Assembly (NCBI GenBank): GCA_045631225.1
Contig: JAZQUG010000048.1
Location: 1 to 26,214, forward strand
Direction of reading: 5' to 3'
Length of the DNA stretch: 26,214 bases
Source of the DNA: Fimenecus sp045631225
GTDB lineage: Bacteria; Bacillota; Clostridia; Oscillospirales; Acutalibacteraceae
Part shown: piece after piece, positions 1 to 7,502 of the stretch
Numbering within the stretch: the first letter of the stretch is position 1
Layout: each line of letters opens with the position of its first letter
Program-made: the position numbers and the translations under genes
The notes under the pieces: model-generated
Told to the model about the DNA's origin: nothing
The model's input: only the letters and a program-made list of their open reading frames with translations
Databases searched by the model: none

Positions 1-2858
1 TCAGCGAATGCACAGAGGGTACACCTGTTGTTGAAAATAACGTTGCTCCCGATTGCGATACCGCAGGCTCTTATGACACAGTAGTTTACTGTTCTGTTTG
101 CGGTGAGGAGCTTTCAAGAGTAACTACACCAGTTGACGCTCTTGGTCACGATTACGATACAGTGGTAACCGATCCTACCTGCACAGAGGGTGGATACACA
201 ACATATACCTGCGACCTTTGCGGACACTCCTACGTTGATGATGAAACAGATCCCGCAGGCCACGCATGGGGCGAATGGGTAACAGACACCGAGCCCACAG
301 AAACAGAAGACGGAACAAAGCACCGTACCTGTGGCACTTGCGGCGAGGTTGAAAACGGCACTATCGCAGCTCTCGGTCATACTCACAACTACGAAGAAAC
401 AGTTACAGTTACTGATCCCACTTGTACCGAACAGGGTTACACAACTCACACATGTAGATGTGGCGAATCCGTTGTTGATACTTATGTTACCGCTCTCGGT
501 CATACCGACGCTGAAGCAGTAGTTGAAAACAACGTTGATCCTGACTGTGAAAATGCAGGCTCTTATGACAGCGTAGTTTACTGCTCTGTTTGTAACACCG
601 AGCTTTCCAGAACACCCGTTACAGTTGATGCTCTTGGTCACAGTTACAGCACAGTTGTAACCGCTCCTACTTGTACAGCTGCCGGATACACAACATACAC
701 TTGTGATTGCGGAGATACATACACAGCTGACGAGGTTGCTGCTCTCGGTCATAAGGACGAAAACAACGACTATAAGTGCGATAAGTGCTCCAAGATCATG
801 GCTCCCGAGGCAGGTTCTACTCTTACACTTGCACAGGCTATCGCTCTCGGTAAGGCACACGCTCACAATACTTACACAACAGCTAAATACTACGTAACAG
901 GTACTATCTACGAAGTATATAATACCCAGTACGGTAACATTAATATTAAAGACGATACAACTCCTAAATTCACTATCTACGGTCTTTACAGCTTCGACGG
1001 CAAGATCAGATATGATGCAATGACATATAAGCCTGTTGCTGGCGACGAAATCACAGTTTACGGTGTTATCGGCCAGTACAGCGGTACAGCACAGCTCAAG
1101 AACGGCTGGCTTGACGAAGTTGTTGCTCACGAGCATGATTGGGATAAAGAAGCTACCTGCTCCACTCCTGCTACATGTTCTATCTGTAAAGCACAGAACA
1201 AACTTGACCATACTCCCAGTGCAGAGGCTGCTACTTGTGTAGCTCCTATCATCTGTACAGTATGTAAAGAAACTCTCAAAACCGCAGATCACGTTGACGA
1301 AAACGAAAACGGCAAATGTGACGTATGTAAGGAAACAATCGAAGCATCTGAAGGCAAAGAGATCACATTCACATTCGGTGCTAACGGAAGTGCTGCACAC
1401 GTTGACGGTAACGATTTTGGTGCATCCAAGTCTTACACACAGGACGGCTACACTCTCGCTCTCACCGGCATGTCCAAGGTTTACGGCCCTGCATACGATG
1501 CAAAGGGTAACTCCTGTATCAAACTTGGTACAAGCTCTAAGACCGGTACATTTAAGTTTACCGTTCCCGCTGACGTTACAAAGGTAGTTATCAATATTGC
1601 AGGCTACAAGGCTGCTACATCTACAAATATCAAGATAAACGGCACATCTTACACTATTAAGACCGCTTCTAATAACGGTGCTTATACCGCGATTGAAATT
1701 GATACTACAACAACAAAAACTATAACTCTTGTTACTGTAACCTACAGAGCAATGATCGACTCTATCGTATTCGTTGTTCCCGGTTCCGGTATCGTTCACG
1801 AACATAACGAAGCAACAAGAGAAGAAAACAGAGTTGAATCCACATGTTCCGTTGCAGGTCACTACGACGAAGTAGTTTACTGCACAGACGCAGACTGTGG
1901 TGAAATCATTAGCACAACTCATAAAACTCTTCCTCTCGCAAATCATACAGAAGAACCTATACCTGCAGTTGATGCAACCTGTACAGAAGCAGGTCTGACA
2001 GCAGGTGTAAAGTGCTCCGTTTGCGGTGAAGTTATCAAGGAACAGACAGTAGTTAACGCTCTTGGACACACAAACGGCACACCCGTAACTGAAAACGAAG
2101 TTGCTGCTGACTGCGAGAACGCAGGTAAATACGATACAGTAGTTTACTGTACAGTTTGTAATGCAGAAGTTAGCAGAACTACAACAACAGTTGACGCTCT
2201 CGGACACAATTACGAAGAAGTTGTTACTGCTCCAACATGTACAGAAGCAGGTTATACAACATACACTTGCGCTTGTGGAGATACATATGTAGCTGATGAA
2301 GTTGAAGCTCTTGGTCATACATATGAAGAAGTAGTAACAGCTCCAACATGTACAGAAGCAGGCTACACAACATACACTTGCGCTTGCGGTGATGTAGTTG
2401 TAACTGATGAAGTTGAAGCTCTTGGTCACGATTATGTAGCAACTATAACAACAGCTCCAACATGCACAGAAGCTGGCGTTATGACTTACATATGTGCTTG
2501 TGGTGACACATATACAGAAGAAATCGCAGCTAACGGCCACGCACCTCTTGACGCAGTGGTTGAAAATGAGGTTGCACCTACATGTGAAAACGCAGGCTCA
2601 TATGACAACGTTGTTTACTGTGATGAATGTGGTGAGGAAATCAGCAGAGAATCAGTTGTAGTTGATGCTCTTACTCATACAGATGCTGACGGTGACAATC
2701 AGTGCGATAATGGTTGCGGTTATGAATTTGAAAACGACGATTGCAATCATATGTGTCATAAGCAAGGCTTTATGGGCTTTATCTGGAAGATAGTTAAGTT
2801 CTTCTCAAAGCTTTTCGGAACAAACCCAACTTGTGAATGTGGTGTTGCTCATTATTAA
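1..2858 (+). CDS. Large secreted Cys-rich repeat protein (5' end outside window)
   Basis: The reading frame is open at the left edge and ends at TAA 2856-2858, so this is the C-terminal part (at least 951 residues). Two Cys repeat types alternate: type A, PTCTEAGYTTYTCxCG followed by ALGH (about seven copies), and type B, with DCENAGSYDxVVYC, a second Cys pair and VDALGH (about five copies). A third element, HxDxNxDxxCDxC, occurs near 752, 1290 and 2677. Two non-repeat beta-domains are inserted: one at about 810-1125 that looks like an OB-fold (YYVTGTIYEVY, VAGDEITVYGVIG), and one at about 1356-1790. The last 35 residues contain GFMGFIWKIVKFFSKLFG followed by CECGVAHY at the C-terminus. No enzyme motif was found. 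A surface adhesin or metal-binding stalk is an inference from repeats, paired Cys/His and lack of cytoplasmic features. Codon use is visibly more GC-rich than in the genes at 2906-7465. Confidence 0.85.
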   Translation, partial: SECTEGTPVVENNVAPDCDTAGSYDTVVYCSVCGEELSRVTTPVDALGHDYDTVVTDPTCTEGGYTTYTCDLCGHSYVDDETDPAGHAWGEWVTDTEPTETEDGTKHRTCGTCGEVENGTIAALGHTHNYEETVTVTDPTCTEQGYTTHTCRCGESVVDTYVTALGHTDAEAVVENNVDPDCENAGSYDSVVYCSVCNTELSRTPVTVDALGHSYSTVVTAPTCTAAGYTTYTCDCGDTYTADEVAALGHKDENNDYKCDKCSKIMAPEAGSTLTLAQAIALGKAHAHNTYTTAKYYVTGTIYEVYNTQYGNINIKDDTTPKFTIYGLYSFDGKIRYDAMTYKPVAGDEITVYGVIGQYSGTAQLKNGWLDEVVAHEHDWDKEATCSTPATCSICKAQNKLDHTPSAEAATCVAPIICTVCKETLKTADHVDENENGKCDVCKETIEASEGKEITFTFGANGSAAHVDGNDFGASKSYTQDGYTLALTGMSKVYGPAYDAKGNSCIKLGTSSKTGTFKFTVPADVTKVVINIAGYKAATSTNIKINGTSYTIKTASNNGAYTAIEIDTTTTKTITLVTVTYRAMIDSIVFVVPGSGIVHEHNEATREENRVESTCSVAGHYDEVVYCTDADCGEIISTTHKTLPLANHTEEPIPAVDATCTEAGLTAGVKCSVCGEVIKEQTVVNALGHTNGTPVTENEVAADCENAGKYDTVVYCTVCNAEVSRTTTTVDALGHNYEEVVTAPTCTEAGYTTYTCACGDTYVADEVEALGHTYEEVVTAPTCTEAGYTTYTCACGDVVVTDEVEALGHDYVATITTAPTCTEAGVMTYICACGDTYTEEIAANGHAPLDAVVENEVAPTCENAGSYDNVVYCDECGEEISRESVVVDALTHTDADGDNQCDNGCGYEFENDDCNHMCHKQGFMGFIWKIVKFFSKLFGTNPTCECGVAHY
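2205..2537 (+). repeat. Tandem 111-nt coding repeat (three units)
   Basis: Three consecutive 37-codon units start at 2205, 2316 and 2427, and the next His codon falls at 2538, so the period is exactly 111 nt. The first two units are nearly identical at DNA level (GCTCCAACATGTACAGAAGC occurs in each), which suggests recent tandem duplication inside the gene. More diverged units of the same type occur at about 160-270, 400-510 and 650-750. Confidence 0.85.
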
Positions 2859-2878
2859 TATACTTGGATAAACGATAA

Positions 2879-2907
2879 CCGCTGGGGAGAAATCCTCAGC
2901 GGTTTTT
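2879..2907 (+). terminator. Rho-independent terminator of the Cys-rich gene
   Basis: Arms CCGCTGGGGA (2879-2888) and TCCTCAGCGG (2893-2902) form a 10-bp stem with one G.T pair and a GAAA loop, followed by five T. It lies 20 nt after the stop codon. Confidence 0.9.
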
Positions 2908-3241
2908 GAATGATTTTGGTGTTGATATTACCAAACCTGATGAAATAAGCAGCATTGAATCTGACAATTATATTGATTATTTGAGTGTTGATTATACTGT
3001 TTGTGGGGAAATCATCAATTTAAGTGAATATGAAATAGATATTCATGATAATTTGTTTTTGAGTATAGTTATCAGTGATGGTTTTGTATCACCAAATGAG
3101 CAAAAACAACCATATTTCACAATTTCTGTTATGCAAATTAAATTACCATGGGTGTTGGATGAAGCTTTTCCTACACCGGTGCAAGTTGTAAAAACAAATA
3201 AGTTTTTAAATATAATTAGAAAAATCAGAAAAAATAAATGA
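2906..3241 (+). CDS. Hypothetical small protein, possibly a gene remnant
   Basis: An AT-rich open frame of 111 codons ending in TGA 3239-3241. The only start at full length is TTG 2906, which sits in the T-run of the preceding terminator and has no ribosome site. The frame is closed upstream by TAA at 2876. The protein is acidic with a basic tail (FLNIIRKIRKNK) and has no signal peptide or motif I recognise. The tail resembles the amphipathic segments of the two large secreted proteins in this window, so it may be the 3' remnant of a secreted-protein gene. It has its own terminator, which argues that the 3' end is genuine. Whether it is expressed is unclear. Confidence 0.4.
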   Translation: MNDFGVDITKPDEISSIESDNYIDYLSVDYTVCGEIINLSEYEIDIHDNLFLSIVISDGFVSPNEQKQPYFTISVMQIKLPWVLDEAFPTPVQVVKTNKFLNIIRKIRKNK

Positions 3242-3242
3242 G

Positions 3243-3273
3243 ATTCCGTTCACGAGAGTGGACGGAATTTTTT
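3243..3273 (+). terminator. Rho-independent terminator
   Basis: Arms ATTCCGTTCAC (3243-3253) and GTGGACGGAAT (3258-3268) form an 11-bp stem with one G.T pair and a GAGA loop, then a run of six T. It begins 2 nt after the stop of the small frame. Confidence 0.85.
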
Positions 3274-3364
3274 GAAAGTTGTATAATAGTAATAACAAAT
3301 TTTTAAATAATTTACGTAAGATGCATTTACAAATTACGTGTATAAGGGTGAAAGGAGGTTGCAT

Positions 3365-3925
3365 ATGGAAGACAAGGATATTGTAGATTTATATTGGCAA
3401 AGAAATGAAAATGCAATCAAAGAAACGTCATCAAAATATGGTAATTATTGTAAATCTATTGCGAACAATATATTGCAGAATAACGAGGACTCAGAGGAAT
3501 GCGTGAACGATACATATTTACGTGCCTGGAATTCTATACCTCCTCATCGACCAGCTTTTCTGTCTGTTTTTCTTGGTAAAATCACAAGGCATCTTTCTTT
3601 TGATAAATTGAGATATAAAAATGCAGATAAACGAGGTGGCGGTGAAATATATATTGTTCTTGATGAATTGGCAGAATGTGTTTCGGGAAATGAGAGTGCA
3701 GATGAAGAACTTGAACGAAAAGAGCTTATTAAAGTAATAAATGATTTCCTTGAAACTATGTCTAAAGAAAAATGCAACATTTTCCTTTGCCGTTATTGGT
3801 ATGCTTATCCCGTTTCAAAGATTGCAAAACAATTTGGTATGACCGAAAACCAAGTATCAGTTATGCTGAATCGAACAAGACGAAAACTGAAGGAATATCT
3901 TACAGAAAGGGGATACAACCTATGA
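3365..3925 (+). CDS. RNA polymerase sigma factor, sigma-70/ECF-like
   Basis: A 186-residue alternative sigma factor. Region 2 is seen at about residues 15-80 (DSEECVNDTYLRAWNSIPP, then FLGKITRHLSFDKLR, the core-binding and -10 recognition helices). Region 4 is at about 130-182 (YAYPVSKIAKQFGMTENQVS and NRTRRKLKEYL, a helix-turn-helix for the -35 element). The start is ATG 3365, not the upstream GTG at 3338, because AAAGGAGG (3351-3358) lies 6 nt before it. The stop overlaps the next start (ATGA), so the two genes are translationally coupled; the partner is a membrane protein, the usual sigma/anti-sigma order. The regulon is unknown. Family assignment is firm; a specific sigma name cannot be given. 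Confidence 0.9.
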   Translation: MEDKDIVDLYWQRNENAIKETSSKYGNYCKSIANNILQNNEDSEECVNDTYLRAWNSIPPHRPAFLSVFLGKITRHLSFDKLRYKNADKRGGGEIYIVLDELAECVSGNESADEELERKELIKVINDFLETMSKEKCNIFLCRYWYAYPVSKIAKQFGMTENQVSVMLNRTRRKLKEYLTERGYNL

Positions 3926-4611
3926 AAAAAGAGCAGCTTTTTGATATTATTGGAGAGGTTGATGAACAGAAAATAGCAGATGCAGGACATGCTATGAATT
4001 TAAATAAAAAAATATATTTCGTTTGGTATAAATGGATTACTGTTGCGTGTATTTGCATTATAGCTCTATTTAGTATTACATATTTAAATATGAAACAATA
4101 TGTTCGGGAAAACAATATTACTGTATATTCCTCAACCGAGTACATCGATAGTGAATCCGGTGCTGACGTTACACCGCAACAGGCTGAATGTTTAGCAAGA
4201 GTAAATTATATCCACAATACTATGGTTGCTCAAAATTATGAGTGGTATGGTAATTGTTATTATGATTTTGAAGCAGAAAAAATTATAGTTGGTTTAACAG
4301 AAAATTCTGACAGTAACAGGGAAGCCGTACTTAACCATATGGGGGATACTGCTGTTGAGTTTGAACAATGTGAATATTCATATCAATATCTCGAAGAACT
4401 TTACGATAAATTAGATGAAAAACGTATAGTATTGTTTATGTCCGGTGTGAAAAGATATAATATTTCCATAGAAAAGAACAGAGTTAATGTTCGTATCAGC
4501 AAACCCGATAAATACGCGGCAATATATCTTGCTGATAAATCGGATAACATTGGTGGTGCAATTGTATTTACGACTGAAACAGTATCAGAAGATGGGAACA
4601 CAGCTTCATAA
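3922..4611 (+). CDS. Membrane anti-sigma-like protein
   Basis: A 229-residue protein starting at ATG 3922, overlapping the sigma gene by 4 nt, with AAGGGG at 3908-3912 as ribosome site. Topology: a cytoplasmic stretch of about 35 residues (starting MKKEQLFDIIGEVDEQKIAD), one transmembrane helix at about 36-56, and an extracytoplasmic domain of about 170 residues with no motif I recognise. The order sigma then single-pass membrane protein, with coupling, points to an anti-sigma factor whose short N-terminus holds the sigma factor and whose outer domain senses a signal. That role is inferred from context; there is no zinc-binding ZAS motif (HxxxCxxC) in the N-terminus. Confidence 0.7.
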   Translation: MKKEQLFDIIGEVDEQKIADAGHAMNLNKKIYFVWYKWITVACICIIALFSITYLNMKQYVRENNITVYSSTEYIDSESGADVTPQQAECLARVNYIHNTMVAQNYEWYGNCYYDFEAEKIIVGLTENSDSNREAVLNHMGDTAVEFEQCEYSYQYLEELYDKLDEKRIVLFMSGVKRYNISIEKNRVNVRISKPDKYAAIYLADKSDNIGGAIVFTTETVSEDGNTAS

Positions 4612-4663
4612 CGTGTATTGTACGAATGTTTGATATATGATAAAATTATTTCTATAAAACAGC

Positions 4664-4694
4664 TTGACACTCACGTTGCGTCATAGTATATACT
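4664..4694 (+). promoter_or_regulatory. MerR-type promoter and operator
   Basis: The -35 TTGACA (4664-4669) and -10 TATACT (4689-4694) are 19 bp apart, the over-long spacer typical of promoters that MerR-family activators untwist. The spacer region carries an interrupted inverted repeat, TGACAC...GCGTCA (4665-4683), like operators of the Mta/TipAL group. The gene downstream encodes such a regulator, so autoregulation is likely. Confidence 0.8.
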
Positions 4695-4713
4695 TCTTTT
4701 TGAGGTGATAAAG

Positions 4714-5466
4714 TTGAAGATGCAGATTAAAGAATTTGCCGAGTTTACAGGTGTAAGTGTACGTACGCTTCATTATTACGATGAAATAGGATTGCTTGAG
4801 CCTGCTTATGTTGACGAATATACAGGCTATCGTTTTTACGACGAAAATTCAATTATTCGTATGCAAGAGATTCTCTTTTACCGTGAACTTGATTTTCCTT
4901 TAAAAAGCATTGGCGAGTTTTTATCTTCTCCAAATTATGATAAAGAAAAGGCACTTTCAGAGCAGAAAAAACTTCTTATTCTTAAAAAAGAACGGTTGGA
5001 AAAATTGATTTCTGCTATTGATGAGGCTGTAAAAGGAGGGAATGTTATGAGCGTTTTTGATAATAGCGAATTTGAAAAGTATAAGTCCGAAGTAAAAGAA
5101 AGATGGGGCACAACTGATGCCTATAAAGAGCATACTGAAAAGACGAAGGATTACTCAAAGGATAAATGGAACAGTCTTGCAGGTGGAATGGATGACATTC
5201 TCGGAGAATTTTCTGTGTGCATGAAAAATGGTGAAAATCCTGATTCAGCAGAAGCACAAAGCCTTGTGAAAAAACTGCAGAGTCACATTACAGAGAATTA
5301 TTACACTTGTACAGACGAAATTCTTGCAGGACTTGGCCAGATGTATGTACTTGACGAAAGATTCACAAACAATATTGACAAGCACGGAAAAGGTACAGCA
5401 GAATTTATCAGTAATGCAATTAACTCATATTACAATTCAAAAAAACAAGGTATGGCGGGGGTTTGA
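4714..5466 (+). CDS. MerR family activator with TipAS drug-binding domain
   Basis: A multidrug-sensing transcription activator of the TipAL/Mta kind, 250 residues from TTG 4714. The N-terminal MerR helix-turn-helix with wing is at about residues 3-70 (IKEFAEFTGVSVRTLHYYDE, IGLLEP, YRFYDE); a coiled-coil dimer helix follows to about 108; the C-terminal TipAS antibiotic-recognition domain spans about 115-240 (SLAGGMDDILGEF, YYTCTDEILAGLGQMY). TTG 4714 is preferred because GAGGTGAT (4702-4709) lies 4 nt upstream; GTG 4705 and ATG 4720 are alternatives. A strong internal ribosome site at 5031-5040 precedes in-frame ATG 5047, predicting a second, DNA-binding-free product of 139 residues. It is preceded by its own MerR-type promoter and followed by a terminator. 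Confidence 0.92.
   Translation: MKMQIKEFAEFTGVSVRTLHYYDEIGLLEPAYVDEYTGYRFYDENSIIRMQEILFYRELDFPLKSIGEFLSSPNYDKEKALSEQKKLLILKKERLEKLISAIDEAVKGGNVMSVFDNSEFEKYKSEVKERWGTTDAYKEHTEKTKDYSKDKWNSLAGGMDDILGEFSVCMKNGENPDSAEAQSLVKKLQSHITENYYTCTDEILAGLGQMYVLDERFTNNIDKHGKGTAEFISNAINSYYNSKKQGMAGV
5031..5049 (+). promoter_or_regulatory. Internal ribosome site and in-frame start for a free TipAS domain
   Basis: AAAGGAGGG (5032-5040) is the best Shine-Dalgarno match in this gene and stands 6 nt before ATG 5047, which is in frame. Translation from here gives residues from MSVFDNSEFEKYK to the end, i.e. the ligand-binding domain alone. Confidence 0.75.
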
Positions 5467-5478
5467 CTCCGCCATTTT
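5452..5478 (+). terminator. Terminator overlapping the MerR/TipAS stop codon
   Basis: ATGGCGGGG (5452-5460) pairs with CTCCGCCAT (5467-5475) with one G.T pair and a 6-nt loop, followed by a short T-run. The stem includes the last codons and stop of the gene. Confidence 0.65.
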
Positions 5479-5542
5479 CGTTTAATATGTAATAAATTAT
5501 TCAGATGATACTAATCGTGTCATAAATGTTACATACGGTTTC

Positions 5543-5571
5543 TTTACTATTTTTATGTCTTTTGATAAATT
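5543..5571 (+). promoter_or_regulatory. Candidate sigma-A promoter for the PAP2/XRE pair
   Basis: TTTACT (5543-5548) and TAAATT (5566-5571) with a 17-bp spacer, 34 nt before the PAP2 start. The match to consensus is fair only. Confidence 0.4.
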
Positions 5572-5604
5572 ACTGTTAAGGTAATATGAAAGGACAATAA
5601 CAAA

Positions 5605-6279
5605 ATGAAACAATACTCAAAGAGAATATTAATAACAGGAAATATATTTATTTTTGCATTTGTAATATGGACAGTATTGATACAAAAAGTTGATATACAG
5701 CCCATAGGACTTAACGGAACGAATGTCGGCTTTGCAACATTCAACGGTTGGTTTCACCAATTAACAGAGTTTAATATGACACTTTATAACATTACCGATT
5801 GGTTGGGACTTGTGCCACTTTTTACCTGTATGTTTTTCGGTGTAATTGGCTTTGTTCAATCAGTAAAAAGAAAAAGTTTGTTGAAAGTTGATTTTGACAT
5901 TAGCATTTTAGGGATATATTATGTTATAGTAATATTGTGTTATCTGATTTTTGAGATGCGTCCAATCAATTACAGACCTGTTTTCATTAACGGATATGTG
6001 GAAGCATCATACCCGTCTTCAACCACATTGCTTGTATTAAGTGTTATGCCAACACTTGTTTTTCAGGCTGACAGGAGATTGAAAAATGACAGAATCAAAA
6101 CCATTATCAGACTTTTGTCAGTTTTATTTTCCTTGTTTATGGTAACAGGACGATTGATTTCAGGTGTTCATTGGTTTACGGATATTGTCGGGTCAGTTCT
6201 TATAAGTACAGGGTTATTTTATACCTACAAGGCGATTGTTTTGTTAGTTAGTAAAGAGAGGTCAGGCTATGGAATTTAA
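5605..6279 (+). CDS. PAP2-superfamily membrane phosphatase-like protein
   Basis: A 224-residue membrane protein with five or six hydrophobic helices and PAP2 (type 2 phosphatidic acid phosphatase) motifs. The third motif is intact, with R173, H179 and D183 in GRLISGVHWFTD. The second motif reads YPSST (136-140), so the usual His of PSGH is Thr. The first motif is weak (RPINYRP near 119-125, no Lys at the expected place). An undecaprenyl- or phosphatidyl-phosphate phosphatase role is possible, but the missing motif-2 His (the general acid in the family) makes activity uncertain. The start ATG 5605 follows AAAGGA (5589-5594). The gene overlaps the following regulator by 11 nt, so the two are co-expressed. 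Confidence 0.85.
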   Translation: MKQYSKRILITGNIFIFAFVIWTVLIQKVDIQPIGLNGTNVGFATFNGWFHQLTEFNMTLYNITDWLGLVPLFTCMFFGVIGFVQSVKRKSLLKVDFDISILGIYYVIVILCYLIFEMRPINYRPVFINGYVEASYPSSTTLLVLSVMPTLVFQADRRLKNDRIKTIIRLLSVLFSLFMVTGRLISGVHWFTDIVGSVLISTGLFYTYKAIVLLVSKERSGYGI

Positions 6280-6886
6280 TGAAAAGCTTCAGGAATTAAG
6301 AAAAAGCAAAGGACTTACACAAGAGGAATTAGCAGAAGCACTTTTTGTTTCCCGCACAGCCATTTCAAAATGGGAATCAGGTCGAGGATATCCAAGTATA
6401 GATTCATTAAAGGGGATTGCCAATTATTTTTCTGTATCAATTGATGAATTGTTATCGGGAGAAAAACTGCTTTCTATTGCAGAAAAAGAAAACAAGTCCA
6501 ATATTCAGAATATTTGTGACCTGTTGTTTGGCATTGTGGATTTGTTCTCATTTATACTGATTGTTTTACCTCTGTACCCTGATGCAATCGACGGATATGT
6601 TTATTCTGTGAATTTACTGAATTATATACAAACAACACAAATCAACAAAACACTTTTCTGGGTGATGTATATTATCCTGATTTTTGTGGGGGTTACAGAA
6701 GTTGTATTGGCGAAAACAAAGAAAGATAAAAAGAATAAATTGCTGATGGAAATATCCATGATAATCAGCATTTTGATAGTGATATTTCTTGCATTAACAA
6801 GAGAAGCTTATGCTGTTGTTGTGGCTTTTTTATTGTTAATAATAAAAGGTGTAATATTTTTAAAGAGAATCAAGCCTCTATCGTGA
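6269..6886 (+). CDS. XRE family regulator with C-terminal membrane domain
   Basis: A 205-residue protein with an N-terminal helix-turn-helix of the XRE/Cro type (residues about 5-60: LQELRKSKGLTQEELAEALF, SRTAISKWESGRGYPSID) and a C-terminal part with about four hydrophobic helices (about 88-110, 127-147, 157-175 and 180-198). This makes it a membrane-tethered DNA-binding protein. The start ATG 6269 lies inside the PAP2 gene, with AAAGAGAGG (6253-6261) as ribosome site. Coupling to a membrane phosphatase suggests a shared job at the envelope, which is inference from context. The target promoter is not evident. Confidence 0.88.
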   Translation: MEFNEKLQELRKSKGLTQEELAEALFVSRTAISKWESGRGYPSIDSLKGIANYFSVSIDELLSGEKLLSIAEKENKSNIQNICDLLFGIVDLFSFILIVLPLYPDAIDGYVYSVNLLNYIQTTQINKTLFWVMYIILIFVGVTEVVLAKTKKDKKNKLLMEISMIISILIVIFLALTREAYAVVVAFLLLIIKGVIFLKRIKPLS

Positions 6887-6994
6887 TGCCGATTTTATTT
6901 GAACAGATAAATTATAATTTGCAGGCTCACGTACCTACATTAAAATGCATAGATAATCACCACAAATCATAAACTATGCTGAGGGGTGATGATT

Positions 6995-7465
6995 TTGAGA
7001 ATTGATTGGAAAAAATTACTAATCAGTATAGCAATACCATTGGGTGTAGGTGGTTTGTCAGCGTTGCTCACATCAGGCAATATGATGTTGTTTGAGGAGA
7101 TAGAAAAACCACCTTTGTCACCACCGGGATGGCTTTTTCCCGTTGTGTGGACGATTCTCTACATTCTGATGGGTGTTGCCTTGTATCTTGTAGTGACGAC
7201 AATGACCAAGGAGAATAAATTGCCTGCATTTATTTCATTTGGGGTGCAGTTGTTTTTTAATTTCTTCTGGTCAGTAATATTCTTTAATGCACAGGCATAT
7301 TTGTTTGCGTTTATATGGTTGGTTTTACTTTGGGTTGCCATTGTGGCAAATATTTATTTCTTCAGCAGAATTAATTTGACATCAGCAAAATTGCTGATTC
7401 CGTATCTTGTGTGGGTAACATTTGCAGGATACTTAAATCTCAGTATTTATATTCTTAACAGATAA
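6995..7465 (+). CDS. tspO: TspO/MBR family membrane protein
   Basis: A tryptophan-rich sensory protein homologue of 156 residues with five transmembrane helices. Family hallmarks are KPPLSPPGWLFPVVWTILY followed by MG between helices 1 and 2, NFFWSVIFF in helix 3, and PYLVWVTFAGYLN in helix 5. TspO proteins bind porphyrins and other tetrapyrroles; the physiological role in Firmicutes is unsettled. The start TTG 6995 is preferred because GAGGGGTGAT (6981-6990) ends 4 nt before it, the same layout as the MerR gene; GTG 6986 and ATG 6989 would lie inside that ribosome site. It is a single gene between a 100-nt spacer and a terminator. Confidence 0.92.
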   Translation: MRIDWKKLLISIAIPLGVGGLSALLTSGNMMLFEEIEKPPLSPPGWLFPVVWTILYILMGVALYLVVTTMTKENKLPAFISFGVQLFFNFFWSVIFFNAQAYLFAFIWLVLLWVAIVANIYFFSRINLTSAKLLIPYLVWVTFAGYLNLSIYILNR

Positions 7466-7470
7466 AAAAT

Positions 7471-7501
7471 GGGTGGCTGTTTATTAAAGCCACCCTTGTT
7501 T
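7471..7501 (+). terminator. Bidirectional terminator between tspO and the GH16 gene
   Basis: GGGTGGCT (7471-7478) and AGCCACCC (7488-7495) form an 8-bp stem with a 9-nt loop. TTGTTT follows on the plus strand and a run of A precedes it (T on the minus strand), so it can end both converging transcripts. Confidence 0.8.
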
Positions 7502-7502
7502 G

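Noticed and set aside
114..2540. An open frame of about 800 codons on the minus strand
   Set aside because: It lies wholly antisense to the Cys-rich repeat gene and is kept open by the repeated codon pattern. Its translation is Cys/Ser/Val-rich low-complexity sequence without start signals or domains.
1..2858. Regular repeats that could suggest a CRISPR array
   Set aside because: The repeats are in frame, 111 nt apart, coding and diverged; there are no short constant repeats with unique spacers.
3282..3287. TATAAT before the sigma factor gene as its -10 box
   Set aside because: No acceptable -35 is found at normal spacing, since that region is the arm of the preceding terminator, so I do not annotate a promoter there.
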